15,459 bases of DNA, from NCBI GenBank assembly GCA_030632925.1, contig DAOVTU010000010.1:1-15459 (forward strand), read 5' to 3'. The notes below the pieces were generated by a model. The model ran no database searches. It was not told the origin of the DNA and worked only from the letters and a program-made list of their open reading frames with translations. The DNA is from Candidatus Krumholzibacteriia bacterium. Lineage in GTDB: Bacteria; Krumholzibacteriota; Krumholzibacteriia; LZORAL124-64-63. Position numbers and translations under genes: made by a program. Shown in pieces: positions 1-7,119 of this stretch (positions within the stretch are counted from its first letter, which is position 1; each line of letters opens with the position of its first letter).

Positions 1-572
1 CTCTGATGAAAATCGAAGTTGGGATTGGTGTAGGGGGCGGTTGGCTCCAGAACCTGAGGCAGCCTGGTGAAGGTGATGCCATCGTCCGAAACCGCATGGC
101 CCAGTTTGAAGTGCTTCACGGCGTTGTCGTCGTCGAAGGTGCCCCAGATGCTGTCGGCACCCGCATCGGCGTAGTCGTAGGTCACGTCATAGCCGGTATA
201 GAACAGGTGGTATTGCTCCTGAAAGAAGACCACTGCCGGCGTCTCGGTGCCGTGGCTGTCCCAACCCACTGCGGACTTTTCGAACACCGGGTCGGTGGGA
301 CTGGCGGTCCACGCGAATCCGTCTGGTGAAACGAGTCGGTAGATTCTGACGAATCCGTCCCAACCAATATCCGCCGAGGCGTACATCACGAATTGGCCGT
401 CGACGTGCAGGACATGGGGGTCGTTCCAATTGGCCCCGGCCAGCAGGTCTCCGCTTTGGATCAGGGGATTGGAGTAAAGTGGGACCGCTGGTTTTTCCAC
501 ATCGGATGAGCCGCATCCGGCAAGAAGGAATATTCCGCCCAATAACAACACGCATATCTGTTTCCTGCTCAT
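1..572 (-). CDS. Lipoprotein with GH43-like beta-propeller fold (3' end off the left edge)
   Basis: The reading frame is open from an ATG at 572 to the window edge, so only about the first 190 residues are visible. Residues 1-20 form a lipoprotein signal: basic MSRKQ, a hydrophobic stretch, then the lipobox LLAGC with Cys20, so the mature protein should be lipid-anchored outside the inner membrane. The mature part has repeated blade-like motifs seen in five-bladed propeller glycosidases and their relatives (GH43/GH32/GH130-like): WNDPHVLHVDGQFVMYAS, then TPAVVFFQEQYHLFYTGY, then KLGHAVSDDGITF. An Asp in the first blade (NDPH) is in the usual place for a catalytic or substrate residue, but the remaining catalytic residues are not visible. 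A Shine-Dalgarno GAGGA lies 6 bases upstream of the ATG. It may act on, or only bind, a carbohydrate. The fold is a fair guess; the substrate is unknown. Confidence 0.65.
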   Translation of the reverse strand, partial: MSRKQICVLLLGGIFLLAGCGSSDVEKPAVPLYSNPLIQSGDLLAGANWNDPHVLHVDGQFVMYASADIGWDGFVRIYRLVSPDGFAWTASPTDPVFEKSAVGWDSHGTETPAVVFFQEQYHLFYTGYDVTYDYADAGADSIWGTFDDDNAVKHFKLGHAVSDDGITFTRLPQVLEPTAPYTNPNFDFHQ

Positions 573-654
573 GACCGGTCCTCGACTTCTTGTTTCTGAT
601 AACGGTGATGGTGGCGATTTCCAGTTATCGGCACCCGGCGTGGTTCTTGGACAT

Positions 655-686
655 AAAAACGGTCCCGCCACAGGAGGCGGGACCGT
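655..686 (-). terminator. Intrinsic terminator of the transketolase-like gene
   Basis: A perfect 11-bp stem (659-669 with 676-686; core GGTCCCGCC/GGCGGGACC) with a 6-base loop is followed on the minus strand by a T run (complement of AAAAA at 655-659). It lies 22 bases past the stop at 709, so it should end the minus-strand transcript and separate it from the lipoprotein gene. Confidence 0.9.
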
Positions 687-708
687 CAACTCAGGCAAAT
701 CGTGAAAA

Positions 709-3054
709 CTAGCCGCGGGCGTCACCCAACAGCAGCTCCAGATCCTTCATGCGCGCTTCGTGATCCTCGGCAAAAGCGATGACGCCCTTGGCGATGGATT
801 CCGTATCGATGCCCGCACTCTCGCAAACTTCATCCAACGAACCACCGGGGCGCCACATGTCATCCCAGTCGCTGCTCATGGCGTAACGGTCGGCCAGGGG
901 ATTGAATTTCCAATCGCCCATCGAGCGGCGCGAACGGTTGGTGACGTACGTGCTGTTCATCATGTCGCCGGCCGTCAGCACCGTATTCTGGTACGACTCT
1001 TCCTGCAGGTCGAACAGCTGCGGGCTGGGCACCGCCACAATCTTCACGTTCACGCCGGCGGCGTCGATGGCCGGCAGCGCGTTGATCAAATTGTAAGTGC
1101 TCATCGTGCCCTGGACCATGATCACGCCCTGCTTGGGCATGTCGTCCTTGTAGGCGCGCAGGATGTAGGCGCCCTTGGCGGCGTCCTTGTACGAACCCAG
1201 GCCCAGCGCTTCGCGATCCGGAATTTTCACGCCGGGACGAGTCAAGTGCAGCGCAATGATGGGGCTTTCGGTCTGCATGGCAGCAGCCAGCATCACGGGC
1301 ACTTCGTTGTATTCCCAGGGATGGATGTTGATCACGTGGCCGTCTGGGAACAGCTGGGTGGTCGCCGGGCTGAAGATGCCGAAGTGGGTGCGGCTGTCTT
1401 CTGCGGTCTCGGGACCACTGTGACCGGCCACCCAGATCGTCTTGCCCAGTTTCAATTCGCAGTCCTGGGCCATCTGGCTGTACAGACGCATGGCGCCATA
1501 CTTGAGATAGCTGAAGGAACCGTAGGTGCTGCTGGCGGTGTAGAACCCGTTGAAGTCGTTCTCGGGGTCAGCGGCCAGGTTCGTGGCCGCGGCACCGACC
1601 ATGATACCGGCGTTGGTGAATTCCGTGATGCCCTGGGGCAGGATCACGCCGTCGGTATTGGTTTCACGGTTGTACCAACCGGTGTTCTTCATGTCGCCGA
1701 AGTCGGCGCCGAAGCCGGCAATGTTCGTGGACCCGGCCAGATCGGCACTGCAGACCATGAACAATGGACGTCCGTATTTTTCCTGGCAGTAGCTGTTGAT
1801 GTAGCTGCCCCACTTGGCAAAGCCGGCCCGGTTGGGCTGGTTGTCGCCGGGCTTGGCCCACATCTCTTCGGGGTAGCTGTCGATGTCGAACAGCGACTCG
1901 TCGTGCAGCGGGTTCTTGTCGTCGGCCAGAACAAAGCCCTCGATTTCCGTGGGCACGCTGTCGCCGATCTCGACCAGGCGGTCAGCCAGATAGGCGCACA
2001 GGTCGTCGTTGCCGCGCAGAACGTCCAGGGCCACGTTCAGGTTGTCGGCGAACTGCTGGCGCATTTCGTCTTTGTCCGCAGGGGCGGCTTTGTCGGTACC
2101 GGCCCACTCGACGCCGTACTTCTCGGTGAAGTCGGCGCGGCACTGCCAGAACAGATCACTGTTGGTCTTGTGGGGCGCGCCGTGGCTCGGGGCGCCTTCC
2201 TTGTGGTAACCGCGGCCCTTGATGGTCTTGCCGAACAGCATGCTCGGGCGCATGGGCGTGCCTTCACCACGGGTCATCTCCAACATCGCAGCGGTGACCT
2301 GATCCCAGTCGCTGCCGTTGTCCGCTTCATGGACATCCCAGCCATAGGGGGCAAACCACTCGCGCGGTCCGCCGTGTACGATGCTGCTGGTGGGGTGGGG
2401 GTCGATGCCGTAGTCGTTCCAATCCATGATCATGTGCAGATTGTCCAGGCCCAGGCCAAAGGCCGAGTTCTTGGTCTCATGCCAGCAACCGGCGGTGTGG
2501 CCGCCTTCGCCTTCGATGCCGAACACCTTGACGCCGGCGGCGCCGGCGCGCTTGAGGGCGATGGCTTCACCAACACAGGGCGGTGCCCCGTGGCCACTGG
2601 GGCCGGTGTTGAATTTCACGAAGAGGTTTTTCTCGGCCATCTCGGCGTGACCGGGCAGGCCACCGACGTTGCGGAAGCCCAGCAGGTCTTCCCAGGTCAT
2701 CATGCGCTCGGCGCCGCCGTTGACGAGGTACTTGTCGTCACCGGTTTTTTCGTGCATCACGCGCAGGGCTTCGTTGAAAACCGACAGCGTGGCGTAGACC
2801 AGGGGCACGGTGTGGCCGGCCACCAGGATGAAGCGATCGCCGAAACGTTTTTCGGGGTTCCGGATGTCCCAGCGCATGGAGCCGCTGAGCAGCAGGCTGA
2901 TAAAGTAGTGGGCCTTGGAGCGGCTGCCACCGGGGTGCCCGCTCTGGCGGTAGTTGAGCATCAAATCGATCTGCTGATCGATGACGTCCTTGATGATTTC
3001 CCAGCGCCCGAAGTTTTCCTTCTGGGCCTCAAAAAGCTTGGTGGTATCGGACAC
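709..3054 (-). CDS. Transketolase-family thiamine-diphosphate enzyme, long divergent form
   Basis: About 781 residues, longer than the usual 620-680 of transketolase. The three-part architecture is clear. The TPP-binding domain has SGHPGG (His40), DRFILVAGH (His81), GLPGH (His136), TGPSGHG, then GEGG (182-185) leading to WND (212-214), and SHGAP (His291). The Pyr domain has SADLAGSTN and GITEF, whose Glu478 matches the catalytic Glu of transketolases, and later DSRTHFGIF. A C-terminal domain follows. These His residues correspond to substrate and cofactor ligands of yeast transketolase. Family knowledge gives ketol transfer between sugar phosphates in the pentose phosphate pathway. Oddities: the cofactor motif reads GEG...ND instead of GDG...NN. 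I chose the GTG at 3054 because GAGAGGAG sits 5 bases upstream; an in-frame TTG at 3135 has no ribosome site. A relation to homodimeric pyruvate dehydrogenase E1 is less likely. Confidence 0.85.
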   Translation of the reverse strand: MSDTTKLFEAQKENFGRWEIIKDVIDQQIDLMLNYRQSGHPGGSRSKAHYFISLLLSGSMRWDIRNPEKRFGDRFILVAGHTVPLVYATLSVFNEALRVMHEKTGDDKYLVNGGAERMMTWEDLLGFRNVGGLPGHAEMAEKNLFVKFNTGPSGHGAPPCVGEAIALKRAGAAGVKVFGIEGEGGHTAGCWHETKNSAFGLGLDNLHMIMDWNDYGIDPHPTSSIVHGGPREWFAPYGWDVHEADNGSDWDQVTAAMLEMTRGEGTPMRPSMLFGKTIKGRGYHKEGAPSHGAPHKTNSDLFWQCRADFTEKYGVEWAGTDKAAPADKDEMRQQFADNLNVALDVLRGNDDLCAYLADRLVEIGDSVPTEIEGFVLADDKNPLHDESLFDIDSYPEEMWAKPGDNQPNRAGFAKWGSYINSYCQEKYGRPLFMVCSADLAGSTNIAGFGADFGDMKNTGWYNRETNTDGVILPQGITEFTNAGIMVGAAATNLAADPENDFNGFYTASSTYGSFSYLKYGAMRLYSQMAQDCELKLGKTIWVAGHSGPETAEDSRTHFGIFSPATTQLFPDGHVINIHPWEYNEVPVMLAAAMQTESPIIALHLTRPGVKIPDREALGLGSYKDAAKGAYILRAYKDDMPKQGVIMVQGTMSTYNLINALPAIDAAGVNVKIVAVPSPQLFDLQEESYQNTVLTAGDMMNSTYVTNRSRRSMGDWKFNPLADRYAMSSDWDDMWRPGGSLDEVCESAGIDTESIAKGVIAFAEDHEARMKDLELLLGDARG

Positions 3055-3385
3055 GTGGGCTCCTCTCGAACATCTGGTCAGGTCAAACGTCCGGTCAAAT
3101 CCGGACGTGTATGCAATAGAATCGGCTTTCGCCAAAGGTGGTTGGCGCGGGGCGGGTATTCAAGGCGAATCGGTGCTCGAAGGTGGGTAAATCGGCCCGA
3201 TTGTCACCGATCAGGCAGCCAGTACTGGCGATCTCCGGTTGGAGGCAGTAGGCCCAGCCGGCAAGGCTGTTGGAATGGCATTTTCCCATCAGGAAGGATT
3301 CTCGAATGGACAAGATGGAGATGAACCCGGGCGCCGTGCCCCCGCCGGCGGCCTCGGTCTGCTCGCCGGACTGGCCCAGGGCTGA
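3055..3385. other. 331-base intergenic region without a convincing gene
   Basis: This stretch lies between two minus-strand genes. It contains the 8-bp inverted repeat near the transketolase-like start and a tandem CAGCCCTG pair next to the stop at 3386 (read on the minus strand). Short open frames exist on both strands, including a 29-codon plus-strand frame at 3306-3395 preceded by AGGAAGGA, but none has recognisable protein features. I see no intrinsic terminator after the 3386 gene and no clear promoter. Confidence 0.5.
3087..3108. promoter_or_regulatory. Inverted repeat in the leader of the transketolase-like gene
   Basis: ACGTCCGG and CCGGACGT form a perfect 8-bp inverted repeat around TCAAAT, about 33 bases upstream of the GTG start at 3054. 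The motif GGTCA occurs three times here (3076, 3081 and 3093). It could be an operator or a leader hairpin. No T run follows on the minus strand, so it is not an intrinsic terminator. Confidence 0.35.
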
Positions 3386-4633
3386 TCAGGGCTGAAATCG
3401 AATTTCCTGAATTTTAGCCCAGGGCACGCGTTCGGCCTTGGTCTCGTTGGCGTTGAAGATCAGGACACCGGTACTTTTTGCGCCGGTGTCCGGGTTGTCT
3501 GACAACTCAAGAATCTGGCCGTTGCGCAGGGTGACCCGGCACGCATCCTCTTCCAGGGGCGTGATCGTCTCGATCAGGCCGAAGGGGATGTTGTAGTTGA
3601 TGTCCTGCTGGGTCCCATTAAAAATGTCGTGCTGGCTGGCGGCACCCAGATCGTAGACCAGACGTCCGGAATATTGTTGGCCGTCGGTCGTTTTCACGTT
3701 ACCGGTCAGGGCGCCGGTGTCGGCATAACTGTCCCGCTTGGGCCCACTGCCCTTGCCGGTCATGAACTCTATTTTTTGAAAACGTTTCCAGGGAACATTG
3801 ATCCGCCCGAGGTGCTCGGTTTCCACGACCACGCCACGGTTGCCGTCGTCCACATCATTGGAACCGCTGAGCGAAAGCTGCCGCCCGTCGACCAGATCAG
3901 CGATCACCTCGCCGCCGGGCTTGCGGGTGATGGCCAGGATCTCGCCCATGGCCAGGTCTTCCTGCCGGCTGTCGAGCATGTCGATGCTGGTACACTCGGA
4001 CTGATCCCACTGTATAAAGCCTTCGAACTCTCCCTTCGAACTGCTCACCCGGCCGTAGAGGCGTTCGGCATAGGGCGTGGCCTCCGCCGGTGCCTGAGCA
4101 AAACGAATCTCTGCCAGATCGTCCCAGTCGAAACTGTCCTCTTCACCGGCGTCGGAGTAGACCAGGATATCGGTCGACACATCATTGGAATACCCACGCA
4201 CTTCAAATTTCGAACCGAGACTTGAGCCGTTGTTCATCGTCACCGTGATGTTCTCATCTTCATCAATGGTGATGACTTCAATATTGCCAAACCGCGCCAC
4301 AAAAAGGCGCCTGATCTTCTCGTCCGGGTTCTTGTTTTCCAACGCATAGGCAATGCGATCAATCAGGCCGTGGGTTTCGAAGTAGCGCTTTTCTTTTTCC
4401 CGGTGCAGGGCCTTGAGGTCGGCATATTGGACCCAGGGGATGTTGATCTGGCGGGAGTGGAAGAGGTCGTCCCAATAGGCTTCTTCATCTTCCCAGCGCA
4501 GGAACCCGGTGTGGGTGTCGCCGTTCTGGAGAGTCAGGGTGCCGTAGATAAAGCCATCTGACCCACCAGATTGAGCCATGGCGGGGGCGACGGTGGTCAG
4601 GGCCAGGGCCAGCAACAATACGAAGCGCAACAT
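3386..4633 (-). CDS. Exported protein of unknown function with three diverged tandem repeats
   Basis: About 415 residues. The ATG at 4633 (MLRFVLLLALALTTVAPAMAQ) gives a classic Sec signal peptide cleaved after AMA and has AAAGGA 5 bases upstream; in-frame upstream codons add an unlikely leader. The mature protein is not a family I recognise. It reads as three diverged copies of one unit, at about residues 28-178, 188-290 and 305-414. Each opens with a turn such as YGTLTLQNGDTHTGFLRW, YGRVSSSKGEFEGFIQW or TGNVKTTDGQQYSGRLVY. Each later has a line like LSLSGSNDVDDGNRGVVV and closes with a W..(L/F/I)..I.F segment: FDWDDLAEIRF, VPWKRFQKIEF, VPWAKIQEIRF. The short alternating hydrophobic strands suggest a beta-rich periplasmic or surface protein. 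It lies 75 bases downstream of the exonuclease gene on the same strand and could share its transcript. Confidence 0.8.
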   Translation of the reverse strand: MLRFVLLLALALTTVAPAMAQSGGSDGFIYGTLTLQNGDTHTGFLRWEDEEAYWDDLFHSRQINIPWVQYADLKALHREKEKRYFETHGLIDRIAYALENKNPDEKIRRLFVARFGNIEVITIDEDENITVTMNNGSSLGSKFEVRGYSNDVSTDILVYSDAGEEDSFDWDDLAEIRFAQAPAEATPYAERLYGRVSSSKGEFEGFIQWDQSECTSIDMLDSRQEDLAMGEILAITRKPGGEVIADLVDGRQLSLSGSNDVDDGNRGVVVETEHLGRINVPWKRFQKIEFMTGKGSGPKRDSYADTGALTGNVKTTDGQQYSGRLVYDLGAASQHDIFNGTQQDINYNIPFGLIETITPLEEDACRVTLRNGQILELSDNPDTGAKSTGVLIFNANETKAERVPWAKIQEIRFQP

Positions 4634-4708
4634 GATCGTCCTTTGGCAGAGCGGAGGGGAATCAATAAACCAGTGACGCAACAAAGGGCCTCCAGGTTGC
4701 ACCATAAA

Positions 4709-5293
4709 TTAATCCAGCACCCGTCCCAGATGGTGCAACTGGAGAACCGCTGCGGCTGCGCGGGCATCTTCCACGGCCCGGTGGGCCTTGAAGCGATCCG
4801 CCAGGCCCATTTTGGTCAGGATGGATTCCAGGGTGAGCCCGCTGGTGCGGTGGTCGTTGGCCGCCAGCCAAACGGTGGCCACGGCGCGCAGGTCGAAGGC
4901 GCCGCCGGCGATGTGGGTGCGGTAATCGATGTTGTAGCGGCCGCATTCCTTACGCAACAGCGGGATGTCGTAGTATGCGCCGAAGGCTGCGATGATGGCC
5001 TTGTTGCGGGGGCCGTACCAGTCCATGAAGCGCTGGCCGACCTTGTCGAAGGTCTCTTTTTCAGCCACCATGGCGGGGGTGATGCTGGTGATGTCGGTGA
5101 TGAAAGGGACAATGGGGTGGTCCTCGGGGCGCACCAGCTCGCTGAAAGTGTCGGTGATTTCGAGGCTGCGGCGGTCGAGGCGGACGGCGCCGATTTCGAT
5201 GATGCTGCTGCGTTCTATGGAGTTGTTGCCCTGGTCTTCGGCGGGGCAGCTGGCTTCCAGATCAATAACCACGATATCCGTCGTGTAGCGCAT
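4709..5293 (-). CDS. DEDDh-type 3'-5' exonuclease (KapD/ERI-1-like)
   Basis: 194 residues, cytoplasmic. All DEDDh motifs are present. ExoI is VVIDLEASC with Asp11 and Glu13. ExoII is AFGAYYD with Asp109. ExoIII is HRAVEDA with His171 and Asp176. The DLEASC opening, followed by an acidic loop and SSIIEIGAV, resembles the KapD/ERI-1 branch more than DNA polymerase III epsilon or oligoribonuclease, so RNA or short nucleic acid ends are plausible substrates. The two acidic ligands of ExoI and the Asp of ExoII and ExoIII bind two metal ions in this family. The ATG at 5293 starts right at the conserved fold and has AGAGG about 8 bases upstream. The frame stays open up to a GTG at 5428, but that extension lies within an inverted-repeat element and has no exonuclease similarity. 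The ribosome site lies in the left arm of that element. Confidence 0.88.
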   Translation of the reverse strand: MRYTTDIVVIDLEASCPAEDQGNNSIERSSIIEIGAVRLDRRSLEITDTFSELVRPEDHPIVPFITDITSITPAMVAEKETFDKVGQRFMDWYGPRNKAIIAAFGAYYDIPLLRKECGRYNIDYRTHIAGGAFDLRAVATVWLAANDHRTSGLTLESILTKMGLADRFKAHRAVEDARAAAAVLQLHHLGRVLD

Positions 5294-5298
5294 GGGTT

Positions 5299-5428
5299 GT
5301 GCCTCTGAAATTGTGTTTCTGGGTATTTCGACTCCAAACCTATGCCAATAATTCAGATAAACCCTCCTCAGGTCAACCCAAACCGCCATTTTTGGCCAAA
5401 AAACCGGCAGACACAATTTCAGAGGCAC
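5299..5428. repeat. 130-bp element bounded by perfect 18-bp inverted repeats
   Basis: GTGCCTCTGAAATTGTGT at 5299-5316 is repeated exactly in inverse orientation as ACACAATTTCAGAGGCAC at 5411-5428, with 94 bases between. The interior is not symmetric but contains a 14-base palindrome (TTTTTGGCCAAAAA, 5389-5402). No target-site duplication is evident at the outer ends. The size and ends resemble a MITE-like or other small palindromic repeat element; a regulatory cruciform is the alternative. The left arm abuts the exonuclease gene and supplies its ribosome-binding site. Confidence 0.7.
5348..5376 (-). promoter_or_regulatory. Possible promoter of the exonuclease gene inside the inverted-repeat element
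   Basis: On the minus strand, TTGACC (5376-5371) is followed after exactly 17 bases by AATTAT (5353-5348). The -35 box is good and the -10 box is weak. It would place the start of transcription about 50 bases before the exonuclease ATG at 5293. Confidence 0.35.
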
Positions 5429-5467
5429 CGGGAAATGCTCTAATGATAGTAGGGTTTCAGTTTCTTG

Positions 5468-5497
5468 TTGCGGTTGGGGAGTGTCTTGTGCTAAAAT
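5468..5497 (+). promoter_or_regulatory. Sigma-70-type promoter of the small exported protein gene
   Basis: TTGCGG (5468-5473), an 18-base spacer and TAAAAT (5492-5497), preceded by TG one base upstream (TGCTAAAAT, an extended -10). The start would fall near 5504, giving a leader of about 35 bases that includes the short inverted repeat GGGGGACCCC and the strong ribosome site AAAAGGAGG before the ATG at 5539. Confidence 0.6.
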
Positions 5498-5538
5498 ATT
5501 AACAACTTGACCAGGGGGACCCCAAAAGGAGGCTCTTC

Positions 5539-5961
5539 ATGAGAACCCTACTCACCCTGACAGTTGTCGGTATTCTGATATTGTCCGTGGGCTCGGCGTT
5601 GGCCGAGAACAAGAGACCGGAATCCGGCCAGATGACCGTGTATCAACCCCAGGTTCCCAGCCTGGCATCGCACGGTCGCGCCACGCTCAAGATCTCCCAG
5701 ATGTACCTGGATATTCACCGGATCAACCTCGACGCCACCGCGCGGGAGCGGGACCTGCTGGCCGAGCTGGCCTTGGCGCAGGACGACGATCTGGTCAATC
5801 GACTGGTGTACCGGCTCGAGCGGCTGGATACGAACCGCCAGATTGATGTCCTGAAAATCCGGGTCAGGTACGCTCGCCTCGCCGGCCGGTACGACGAGGC
5901 TTTCACGCTGCGGCGTGAGATTCTGGATCTGATGAAGGCGGACATCGCGGCTCTCATGTAG
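5539..5961 (+). CDS. Small exported helical protein of unknown function
   Basis: 140 residues. Residues 1-22 are a Sec signal peptide (MRTLLTL..., cleavage after SALA, before ENKRPESG). The mature part of about 118 residues has a proline-containing N-terminal segment (YQPQVPSLASHGRATLKI), then a long charged region rich in Leu, Arg, Glu and Asp (about residues 68-140), predicted by eye to be almost all helical and perhaps coiled-coil. No cysteine and no metal site is seen. The LTxxQ pair of CpxP/Spy chaperones is absent, so I do not assign it there. The start is secure: AAAAGGAGG lies 6 bases before the ATG, and an extended -10 promoter stands about 40 bases upstream. It is monocistronic, ending before an intrinsic terminator at 6023-6051. 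A periplasmic structural or stress role is possible but not shown. Confidence 0.78.
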   Translation: MRTLLTLTVVGILILSVGSALAENKRPESGQMTVYQPQVPSLASHGRATLKISQMYLDIHRINLDATARERDLLAELALAQDDDLVNRLVYRLERLDTNRQIDVLKIRVRYARLAGRYDEAFTLRREILDLMKADIAALM

Positions 5962-5985
5962 AGAAGCCGTGTCTGGAATAAGGGC

Positions 5986-6016
5986 AAAATAAAAGGGCCG
6001 GCTGAGGAGCCGACCC
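5986..6016 (-). terminator. Intrinsic terminator of the metallo-beta-lactamase-fold gene
   Basis: GGGCCGGCT (5995-6003) and AGCCGACCC (6008-6016) form a 9-position stem with one C.A mismatch and a 4-base loop. On the minus strand it is followed by TTTTATTTT (complement of 5994-5986). It lies about 50 bases past the stop at 6068. Confidence 0.65.
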
Positions 6017-6022
6017 AACAGG

Positions 6023-6051
6023 AGGCGACCGCCATTTGCGGTCGCCTTTTT
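6023..6051 (+). terminator. Intrinsic terminator of the small exported protein gene
   Basis: A perfect 10-bp stem, AGGCGACCGC (6023-6032) with GCGGTCGCCT (6038-6047), has a 5-base loop and a T run (6047-6051). It stops plus-strand transcription about 17 bases before the end of the convergent hydrolase gene. Confidence 0.9.
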
Positions 6052-6067
6052 GTGTGATAGCGATGTT

Positions 6068-7012
6068 CTAGTGCGGGTGTTCGCTGTGACCGCCATGGCT
6101 GCCGTGCAGGTTGGTCAGCGAATCAAATATCGACTGCACGAACTGGTCGGATGTGAGCCAGGCCTGGCCCAGGCTTTCGTCCCACTTGGCGCAGGGTTTG
6201 GCGGCCTGAACCGCCGCCAAATCGCCGCCTTTGGCCATTTCGGCCGCGACGTTGGCGCGCGCCCGGGTCAGCATGACCAGGTATTCGGTCAGCTGTTCCT
6301 TGTTGACCAGGGGGCCGTGGCCGGGAATGACCTGCGTCTCGGCATCGCAGAGAGTGATGATATGTTCGACGCCGGCGATCATGCCGTCGACGCTGCCACC
6401 AGCTGCGGTGTCGATGTATGGGTACAGACTGAAGAACACGACATCGCCCGCGTGAATGACATTGGCCTGGGGAAAGTGCAACACGCCATCGCCGTCGGTG
6501 TGGGCGTGGGGCACATGGAAGGCCACGATTTGCTGGCCGTTGTGGTGGAAGGTCAGCGAGTCGGTGAATGTGATGTTGGGCAGGGCGCCGGGGGCGACCG
6601 CTTCCGCTGTTGATCCGAGCAGGGCGGAGGTCTGGTCAACGGAGAGGCGGCGGCGCACGTTGGTGTGGCTGACGAGGTGGCTGCCCATCTGGCCCAGGCT
6701 CTCGTTGCCGCCGGTGTGGTCGCCGTGGTAGTGGGTGTTGAAGACGAAGCCGACCGGTTCATCCGAGACTGTGGCCACCGCGGCAATGATTTTTTCGGTC
6801 AGCGGGGCGTACTGGTCATCGATGAGGAAGGCGCCGTCGGAGCCTACGCAGAGGCCCATGTTGCCGCCGGCGCCGGTCAGCATGTAGAGGCCGTGACCGA
6901 GGTCCGTGGTTTTGATCTCGACTTTGTCGAAATCTCCCTGGGCCTGGACCTGGGGGCTGGAAAGGGCCAGGGCGGCCAGGCAGGTCAGCAGCAGGATGGA
7001 ACGACGAGTCAT
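6068..7012 (-). CDS. Exported metallo-beta-lactamase-fold hydrolase with His-rich tail
   Basis: 314 residues. The ATG at 7012 (MTRRSILLLTCLAALALSS) gives a Sec signal peptide ending near VQAQ and has TGAGG about 6 bases upstream; longer in-frame starts lack a ribosome site. The complete di-zinc ligand set of the fold is visible: THYHGDH (His94, His96, Asp98, His99), HTDGD (His171), HAGDVVF (Asp190) and IPGHGP (His232). Members of this superfamily hydrolyse lactams, thioesters, esters or related bonds; the substrate here cannot be told, and a beta-lactamase role should not be assumed. The C-terminus LHGSHGGHSEHPH holds five His in 13 residues and may bind extra metal. It shares a 232-base divergent region with the Cys-rich secreted protein gene, and both products should be periplasmic or secreted. 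Confidence 0.88.
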   Translation of the reverse strand: MTRRSILLLTCLAALALSSPQVQAQGDFDKVEIKTTDLGHGLYMLTGAGGNMGLCVGSDGAFLIDDQYAPLTEKIIAAVATVSDEPVGFVFNTHYHGDHTGGNESLGQMGSHLVSHTNVRRRLSVDQTSALLGSTAEAVAPGALPNITFTDSLTFHHNGQQIVAFHVPHAHTDGDGVLHFPQANVIHAGDVVFFSLYPYIDTAAGGSVDGMIAGVEHIITLCDAETQVIPGHGPLVNKEQLTEYLVMLTRARANVAAEMAKGGDLAAVQAAKPCAKWDESLGQAWLTSDQFVQSIFDSLTNLHGSHGGHSEHPH

Positions 7013-7119
7013 GAAAAACCTCATTTGGAGCGGGTTCAGGGCCGATGTGGGCCGGTTTGAGGCGGTAGAGTTTATGAAACCTATTAACATTTTCATTTTT
7101 TGGCCCCTTTTTTTGGAAA

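Noticed and set aside
187..555. Arg-rich minus-strand frame over the left-edge lipoprotein
   Set aside because: The neighbouring frame (start 572) has a lipobox and propeller motifs and stays open to the edge, so this one is a shifted shadow.
3095..3313. 72-codon minus-strand frame in the intergenic region
   Set aside because: No domain, no convincing ribosome site, and it overlaps the leader inverted repeat of the next gene.
760..3324. An 854-codon open frame on the plus strand, antisense to the transketolase-like gene
   Set aside because: It mirrors the codon bias of the strongly supported minus-strand gene, has no recognisable domain and is low-complexity in Gly, Val and Ala. A long antisense frame is expected in GC-rich coding DNA.
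3306..3395. 29-codon plus-strand frame with a good ribosome site (AGGAAGGA)
   Set aside because: It is too short and proline-rich to judge, runs into the 3' end of a minus-strand gene, and shows no hydrophobic or motif signal. It could be a real small protein, but nothing supports it beyond the ribosome site.
5299..5502. Plus-strand frame beginning MPLKLC, like the extended minus-strand exonuclease frame
   Set aside because: Both frames begin MPLKLC only because they start in the two arms of the same inverted repeat; this is a repeat effect, not a pair of related genes.
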